64,000 bases of DNA, from positions 1 to 64,000 of the forward strand of contig VSNM01000019.1 in assembly GCA_009774245.1 (NCBI GenBank), read 5' to 3'. Origin of the DNA: Lachnospiraceae bacterium (lineage in GTDB: Bacteria > Bacillota > Clostridia > Lachnospirales > Lachnospiraceae). Made by a program: the position numbers and the translations under genes. The notes under the pieces were generated by a model. The model searched no databases. It saw nothing but the letters and a program-made list of their open reading frames with translations, and was not told the DNA's origin. Shown here in pieces: positions 58,669 through 64,000 of this stretch; the first letter of the stretch is position 1; every line of letters starts with the position of its first letter.

Positions 58669-60567
58669 CTACTTATTTTTCTCTTTCAAAAACACAAGAT
58701 ATTTGTCCACCTCAATCGGTTTGGAGAAATAGTACCCCTGTATGTAGTCAATTCCAAGCCGCTCAAGCTCCCGAAGCTGTTGCGCCGTCTCAACGCCCTC
58801 CGCGACCACTTCAAGCCCCAGCCCCTGTATCATGTCCGTCGCGGCCTGCAGCACATACCTTGCCTTCTCGCTCTCAAAGTACGCCTGTGTCATGTCCCTG
58901 TCAAACTTGACGATGTGCACCGGCATGTCCACGATATAATTTAAGTTGGACTGTCCGTTTCCGAAATCGTCAAGGGAAAAACTCACGCCATAATTGATCA
59001 GCGCCCTCATGTTGTCCAGCAGCGTTTTCCGCATAACGATCGACGCCGACTCCGTAATTTCCAGATTGATGAACGCGGGATTGATCTGGTACTGGTCCAT
59101 GATATCGCTGTAGCACTTCGCCAGCGACTTCGCCTCGCACTGCACCACGGACAGATTGATCTCGATATACTCCACGCCGTACTGCTCCGGCGTGTGCTCC
59201 GTGATAAACTGGCATACCTTCTCAAACACCCGCTCACCGAGTTTTACGATCAGCCCAGTCTCCTCGGCGATCGGTATAAACAGACCGGGCGGGATAATGC
59301 TCCCGTCCTCCCTGCGGATTCGCACAAGCGCCTCAGCCGAGACAAATTTTTTCGTGTGTGTCGAGTAAATCGGCTGGAAAAAGACCTCCACCCTGTCGTC
59401 CTCCATCGCCTTGATGATCGTCGCGAGCATCACATCCCGTTCCCGTTTCTTCGCCACACTGTCCTCATCAATGACAATGACATGCTTCTCGGGGGTATCC
59501 ATGCAGTGTGACCGGAAATACCTGATAAACCCCATCATCTCATCCGCATCGTCAGCCACCCGCCCCGAAGGGACCAGCAGGTAATACGGCTGCAGGCTGA
59601 CAGGGGTGACATTTTCCATATCCTCCAGCCATTCCCGCTGAAAACGGTTGCTGATCATATTGTAAGCGCGTTCCATCTGCTCTCCGCTGTCAAACACCAG
59701 CGTAAACTCCCTGTCGTCTGTTTTAAATCTCTTAACCTCAGGAACCCTCCTGATCAGTTCTGTCACTTCCTGCATGATATCGTCCATATGTTCAATGCGA
59801 ATATCATTGGAATGCGCATTGTCGAGCGATAATACGATACCGGAAACGTCCTCACCGCTGTTATACTTGTATTTTATATAATCCGTAAATGTCCTGCCAT
59901 TGAAAAACCCTGTCTTTCTGTCAATGTTTGCCTCCGGGTTTTCCAGTTCAAAAAACAGGATCACGATTCCCAGTGCGCCCGCGAATCCAACCAGCAGCAT
60001 CTGGCTGTTCATCAGCTGGATTCCCGCAGAGACCAGCCAGATGGTCATCCAGATCCGAATCGCCCTCCGCCGCCTGGGATTCATGCCATTTCCGCGTTTT
60101 GTCGTATAATACAGCGTTGCCAATATGAGCACTACCGCACTGATGTACGTAGCTATGCAGGACGGCCCGTAGGTATACACGTCCCTTCCCTCACAGTAAA
60201 TATAAATCGGCAGCGAGAAGATGATCACACCGACCACCGCCGCCACGATTCCCAGCCTCTTTACAAAGTTGTTGATATGCGTGAGACCAAAAGCATCCGC
60301 ACAGGCGTACACCAGCGCCACATATCCTGTCCCGCCCAGGGACAGCAGGTACATCTTGCACTCTGCCCTCACAAGCACTCCCGGAAAGGAATCCTGCTTC
60401 ACGATCAGAATCACCGAGACGATATCAAGCACCAGGCAGCACATACACATATACAGCGCCCGCCGGAACAGGGCTTCCGTATACAGCCCGACCGTATCCT
60501 GTCTCTTGTAAAAATACAATATCAATAGCAAAATAATCAAACCGCAGACCTGCATTTGTATATTCAT
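58669..60567 (-). CDS. c-di-GMP phosphodiesterase, EAL with degenerate GGDEF
   Basis: About 632 residues from the ATG at 60567 (AAAGGAG 9 nt upstream). Seven membrane helices (about 5-210), a degenerate GGDEF domain where the motif reads KTDDREF, and a C-terminal EAL domain with SAEALVRI, NLSVVQCEAKSL, NLEITESASI, SLDDFGNGQSNL and VVAEGVET; all residues usual for activity are present. It would degrade c-di-GMP at the membrane. The degenerate GGDEF may bind GTP as an allosteric site. First gene of the phosphorelay operon. Confidence 0.92.
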   Translation of the reverse strand: MNIQMQVCGLIILLLILYFYKRQDTVGLYTEALFRRALYMCMCCLVLDIVSVILIVKQDSFPGVLVRAECKMYLLSLGGTGYVALVYACADAFGLTHINNFVKRLGIVAAVVGVIIFSLPIYIYCEGRDVYTYGPSCIATYISAVVLILATLYYTTKRGNGMNPRRRRAIRIWMTIWLVSAGIQLMNSQMLLVGFAGALGIVILFFELENPEANIDRKTGFFNGRTFTDYIKYKYNSGEDVSGIVLSLDNAHSNDIRIEHMDDIMQEVTELIRRVPEVKRFKTDDREFTLVFDSGEQMERAYNMISNRFQREWLEDMENVTPVSLQPYYLLVPSGRVADDADEMMGFIRYFRSHCMDTPEKHVIVIDEDSVAKKRERDVMLATIIKAMEDDRVEVFFQPIYSTHTKKFVSAEALVRIRREDGSIIPPGLFIPIAEETGLIVKLGERVFEKVCQFITEHTPEQYGVEYIEINLSVVQCEAKSLAKCYSDIMDQYQINPAFINLEITESASIVMRKTLLDNMRALINYGVSFSLDDFGNGQSNLNYIVDMPVHIVKFDRDMTQAYFESEKARYVLQAATDMIQGLGLEVVAEGVETAQQLRELERLGIDYIQGYYFSKPIEVDKYLVFLKEKNK

Positions 60568-60688
60568 ATGATTCGTCTCCTTTACCGCTGTGTATTTGTT
60601 ATACTCCATTGTATCATCAATATCCTGTTTTTGCAAATTTTGCCTTGCCCGCCTGTTCGACAGGTCTTTGATAAACACGGAAACAAAC

Positions 60689-60727
60689 AAAAAGTGCCTG
60701 CACATATTTTTATGTCAGACACTTTTT
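60689..60727. terminator. Intrinsic terminator of the PARP-like gene
   Basis: AAAAAGTG pairs with CACTTTTT around a 23-nt loop that itself has a CTG/CAG pair; T-run on the minus strand. It lies 28 bp after the stop of the PARP-like gene. Confidence 0.75.
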
Positions 60728-60754
60728 AGGCAAGGCACGCGCGATACTTTCCCA

Positions 60755-61780
60755 TTAAATAATTGTTGGTTCACCTACTGTACTCTGCACTTTTCCCAGC
60801 CTCTCAGGAAGGTGGACTGCATCTTGTCTCACCGCAATATCCCCAACCTGTGTAATCGGATATGCCGGCTGCTGCACTGCTGCCTGTCCCCTGTTATGTG
60901 CCCTGGCATAACTTACTGCCTTGGACACGTTGTCTGTAAAATATGCACCGCGCCCCAGCGCACCATGTCCTTTTCCGAAAGATCCGGCTCCATATGCGCC
61001 GATATCCGGCCGATGCCCCTGTGTGGCGATCGCATCCACGATTTCCTTCCGGTGACCGGAAAACAGATGCGCTTCATTGGTTTCTCCCCTCCTGCTGATA
61101 TCCTGTCTCGCATTTTCATATTCACGCAGCTGTGTCGGGTTCTTTATCATCTGAATTCTACTAATTTCAATATTCGGGCTGGGTGATGACGGTACAACCT
61201 CATGCTTCGGGTCGGTCGGATAAGGCGCGTTCTGCGCATTCAGCATAATCGCATTTTTTATAGAAAGGAACAGCGGATCCTGCGGATTCAACTCAATAAC
61301 CCCCTGCGTATCCGGATGGTCAAACCATCTCTGTGCAGCGCTCTGTCTTTCCTGATTTCCCACGACGGCGGTACCGCCAATCTCCTGTTCCAGATTTCCC
61401 GCAACAGCATGGTTGACCTGCTGTTCCATAGTTTCCCCGATGGCGGCAAGACCGATTTGCTGCTGCATAAAATTGACAAATCCCTGTCGATTATCGAACT
61501 GCCGGTCCTCCCTGTCATTGATATAGTGGGTATACAGCCGCGAAAATCACTGCTGCATCTGCCCATTCTGCAAAAAAGCCCCCATATCGGCCGCGATTTC
61601 CTGCTGTTGTTCATCTCTCAGTTCCACTAACCCGACAATGCGCACTTTTCTCTGTATCGGATACAGGCCGCCCGCAGGATGTAACTCCTTTTGGCAGGAC
61701 AATCCCTTATTCTGGGACTGTCTTTTATTGGAAGACAATTTTTTATTCGAAGGCAGTTCCTTCCTTGCCTGCATAAACAT
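60755..61780 (-). pseudogene. PARP-like ADP-ribosyltransferase toxin gene with in-frame stop
   Basis: Two open segments in the same frame, 61780-61550 and 61546-60755, are separated only by a TGA at 61549-61547. The first has a Lys/Gln/Ser-rich start (QARKELPSNKKLSSNKRQSQNK) and ends AFLQNGQMQQ; after the stop it continues FSRLYTHYINDREDRQFDNR. The C-terminal half has a PARP-like core: HLFSGHRKEIVDAIATQGHRPDIGAYG and GKGHGALGRGAYFTDNVSKAVSYA (His, and Tyr of the YF motif). ADP-ribosyltransferase toxins modify proteins with NAD. A separate ATG at 61468 could give a shortened product (237 residues) with a weak ribosome binding site. Either decay or readthrough would explain the stop. Confidence 0.75.
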
Positions 61781-62095
61781 ATTCCCACACCTCACTTTCC
61801 CTTCCGCGATATCCGCACCGTCATCCCTAAAAGTTCCCCCTGACTTACAGAACTACTTCTGATAACAATATACACGATACAGTTGTTTTATACAAGCCAA
61901 AGACGCCGTCAATGTTCTGATCTGTTAGCTGGTTATTACTGTTTTCTCCCACCTTAATACTGATTCAACTTCGCTGCCTGGTCGGCGGCTGTAGGCATAT
62001 GCCGCTATCTTTCAGGCTGCCAGCATATGCCAATATCCTCTGCACTGTTTTGTTGGACTGCAGGCAAATGCCTATTACTCATATTCGATTAAATT

Positions 62096-62323
62096 CTATT
62101 TCATTCGTACTACCATTTCCTCAAATTCCTGCTCTGTATCCACAAAATGATATGGTTCATATTCACCATACGCAGATGGGCGGCTGATTGTTACCAGTTG
62201 GATATCCTCATATCCCACAGCCTGCACTAACCGCTCTTTAAAATCCGCCAAATGCTGACCATGCGTCATCTGCAAAGCAAGACACCCTGTTTCACTAAAT
62301 TTTTTCGCTATCAGATAACACAT
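62096..62323 (-). CDS. Small conserved hypothetical protein (DUF6718-like)
   Basis: 75 residues from MCYLIAKKFSETGCLALQM; a longer N-terminus is less likely since related proteins, as I recall them, begin with MCYLIAK. The rest has HGQHLADFKERLVQAVGYEDIQLVTISRPSAYGEYEPYHFV and an acidic helical end. Cytosolic, no signal. Function unknown; the family name is from memory and not verified. Confidence 0.65.
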   Translation of the reverse strand: MCYLIAKKFSETGCLALQMTHGQHLADFKERLVQAVGYEDIQLVTISRPSAYGEYEPYHFVDTEQEFEEMVVRMK

Positions 62324-62450
62324 CATTGAACCTCTCCCTGAACTCATTCTCATTCCTTATTTTAGCATTCTCATATGTCTGACGCAGCATGCAGCCAATC
62401 CGATTATCATATCCCCTTTTGTAAACATATTTATGAAGCCATTTATTAAT

Positions 62451-62893
62451 CTATCTGTCATAATATAATTTATCAGAAGTGCCCTTTACTTCTGATAAAA
62501 GGCGCGCCCTTTGCGCCGTGCATCCGATTATAAGAAACTGCCCTTGTTTCTTATAATATGTATTATACTGAATCTCTATGGGATAGTGAAAACTGCTGAG
62601 TTGAAAATATACATGCACACCTCTATAGCCATCATCTTTTGATTCTCCATTAGACAAATCTGCTACGCGAATCCCTTTACATGTCTGTAGTGCCAATATA
62701 TCCTCATAATTATCACAGAGAGTACACATTGCTGACTGAATGCTTTTATTCCGATAATCTATTGGAATATTATGAAGATATTTACAGGTATCATACCATT
62801 TATTCATTTTGATCAACTCATCAAACAGCTTATCTTTATCAAAATAATGCAGATTTTGCTCTTTTAGAAAATCAATCCATCTTTCTCATACAT
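62451..62893 (-). pseudogene. RelA/SpoT-like fragment with broken start
   Basis: An open frame (TTG at 62816 or earlier) encodes a segment with KDDGYRGVHVYFQLSSFHYPIEIQYNTYY, which is the H-x-x-E-I-Q core of (p)ppGpp synthetases (RelA/SpoT domain), preceded by NKWYDTCKYLHNIPIDYRNKS. Upstream, the same frame continues WIDFLKEQNLHYFDKDKLFDEL to a TGA at 62888-62886; a start ATG at 62893 (MYEK) lies in a different frame, so a small indel seems to have broken the beginning. Complete synthetase motifs are not present. Confidence 0.55.
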
Positions 62894-62973
62894 CCTCAAC
62901 CTACACTGCCCCTCCTTCCAGTCTGAGTTTTTATTTCACATATACTGATATTTCAATATTAAAGTGTTCAACT

Positions 62974-63189
62974 TCATATCATCAAAATTTCCCCTTTGTA
63001 TGTCAACTCACACAAAGTACTCAAATCACTATAAATCTCTGAGGGCAAACGCATCTTTACTTCATTGAGCATATAAGGACATGGTATCAATATTGTATTT
63101 TTCCGAATCTGCCAAAGATTTTCCAAATTGATATTTGCTGACAAATTCATTGTAGAATATATATGGTAAAGCCAATCTAGTAGTCCATC
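62974..63189 (-). pseudogene. Short coding remnant, function unknown
   Basis: A 71-codon frame between a TGA at 63192-63190 and a TGA at 62976-62974 reads LPYIFYNEFVSKYQFGKN, then IRKNTILIPCPYMLNEVKMRLPSEIYSDL, with coding-like composition but no ATG start. It is probably the end of a lost gene. I do not recognise the family. Confidence 0.4.
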
Positions 63190-63276
63190 AAGTCAGAAAT
63201 TGGAGTATGGTGCGAAACAGGCAGCCACAGACTTCAATTTCTAGCCGGATGGAGTACTAGGACGTGTTAAATTATC

Positions 63277-64000
63277 CTATCCCTTTTTACATAAATTGCA
63301 TATTGCTTCAATCATCAAAATAATATTCATAATATATATTGCTGAATACTCAATTGCAGATGGTAAATTTGTTGCTAGCAATCGGGTTACCCCCCCTGGT
63401 ATATGTAAATAGTAAAAACATACATGCAAAACGCCCGGCAAATACATAATTAATCATTCCATTTTGCTTCTGTCTAATAAATAAAACCAAAGGAACCACG
63501 AGATAAATTCCAACATATCTGCCACTCCAAAATGGTGCAACTATCATAATACTGGAAAGTAAGAATACCTTTTTCCAAACATCCTTCACCAAAAAACTTG
63601 CCAGAATTGCTATAAAAACATACACAACTACAAAAACTGTCCCCACATTTTTAGGTTCACAGTGAAGCCATTCCATTGCTATCTGATTCCAGAATGCATG
63701 GATACTTCCCATTCCTCTATAAACTTCCGTCTGAATTATAATTTGATTTCTAACAAATTGCAATGCTCCCTCAAATCTGCCAAAAAACACAAAGGGGAGA
63801 AAGAAAAACAACACACCATATAAAATCAGTCTTCCAGCTTCTTTCCATTTCTTCTCAAATAAATAAATCCAAAAATTGCAGGATATATCTTAATCGCTGC
63901 CGCCATGGCAATGAACAATAGCGCAAGTTCCTGTGCAATAGGACTCTTTCTTTCCCGCAATTCCATTGCTCTTAAAAGAAGAATACAAACAATAATCGCA
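63277..64000 (-). pseudogene. GT87-like mannosyltransferase gene with two frameshifts (partial)
   Basis: Runs off the window. Segment 1 (64000 to about 63865) reads AAAIKIYPAIFGFIYL, the GT87/DUF2029 marker; the frame then breaks. Segment 2 (about 63865-63398) continues FEKKWKEAGRLILYGVLFFFLP with four membrane helices. At a run of seven G (63390-63396) the frame breaks again and would continue TNLPSAIEYSAIYIMNIILMIEAICNLCKKG to a stop at 63277. The three segments read as one protein. GT87 enzymes use polyprenyl-phosphate mannose for cell-envelope glycans. Confidence 0.6.

Noticed and set aside
1..64000. CRISPR arrays, tRNA and rRNA genes
   Set aside because: No regular short repeats with unique spacers were seen, and no cloverleaf or rRNA-like stretch was recognised on reading both strands by eye.

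Overview
The window reads like a chromosome segment of a Lachnospiraceae-type anaerobic Firmicute (Clostridia). Support comes from strong AGGAGG-type ribosome binding sites, short intergenic gaps, mixed ATG/GTG/TTG starts, an ANTAR regulator beside glnA, paired MBOAT/DHHW acetylation genes, DUF4358 and DUF6020 families, and paired AAA-ATPase/PD-(D/E)XK proteins. I saw no rRNA, tRNA, CRISPR array or prophage module. Only translations and motifs were read; no search was run.

Layout. 0.2-1.5 kb: a hypothetical protein and a HigB/HigA toxin-antitoxin pair. 1.5-7.7 kb (minus strand): a GH2 glycosidase translationally coupled to an OmpR-type response regulator, then a BcrAB-like ABC transporter and a histidine kinase. 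8.1-12.7 kb: a BlaR1-like M56 peptidase, an SPL-type radical SAM protein and AzlCD. 12.8-24 kb (minus): an erythromycin-esterase-like lipoprotein, two MBOAT/DHHW sets, an ECF sigma/anti-sigma pair, dapF and manC. 24-34 kb: ANTAR regulator and glnA, hslO, a methyltransferase, popT, hisC, a DUF6020 membrane protein and lipoproteins. 34-36 kb: a Thr/Glu-repeat lipoprotein, a polysaccharide deacetylase and small proteins. 36.1-42.5 kb (minus): a six-gene cluster (PlsC acyltransferase, acyl-CoA synthetase, B12/radical SAM, CDP-alcohol phosphotransferase, permuted papain-like enzyme, nucleotidyltransferase) that looks like an uncharacterised polar-lipid pathway. 43.3-46.3 kb: an AT-richer segment with an ATPase carrying an N-terminal HTH domain plus its FtsX-like permease. 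46.4-55 kb: a lipase-like protein, two AAA/PD-(D/E)XK proteins flanking aroA, and HelD. 55.2-60.6 kb: a c-di-GMP phosphodiesterase, hybrid kinase and response regulator operon. 60.7-64 kb: decayed genes (PARP-like toxin with an in-frame stop, RelA/SpoT-like fragment, frameshifted GT87 gene).

The most unusual content is a set of structured repeats. Family F1 (four complete copies, 133-140 bp) has inverted ends and three hairpins, and each copy is flanked by an 8-bp direct repeat (two perfect, two with one mismatch), as expected for transposition. Its stems change on both sides between copies, which argues for selected secondary structure. Family F2 (about 140-180 bp long hairpins) sits exactly at the 3' ends of four genes and supplies the stop codon of two of them. 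Family F3 is another three-hairpin element, joined to one F2 copy. Several proteins carry in-frame repeat or palindrome insertions (histidine kinase, response regulator, papain-like protein, acyl-CoA synthetase, AAA/PD-(D/E)XK protein), so repeat expansion has entered coding DNA as well.
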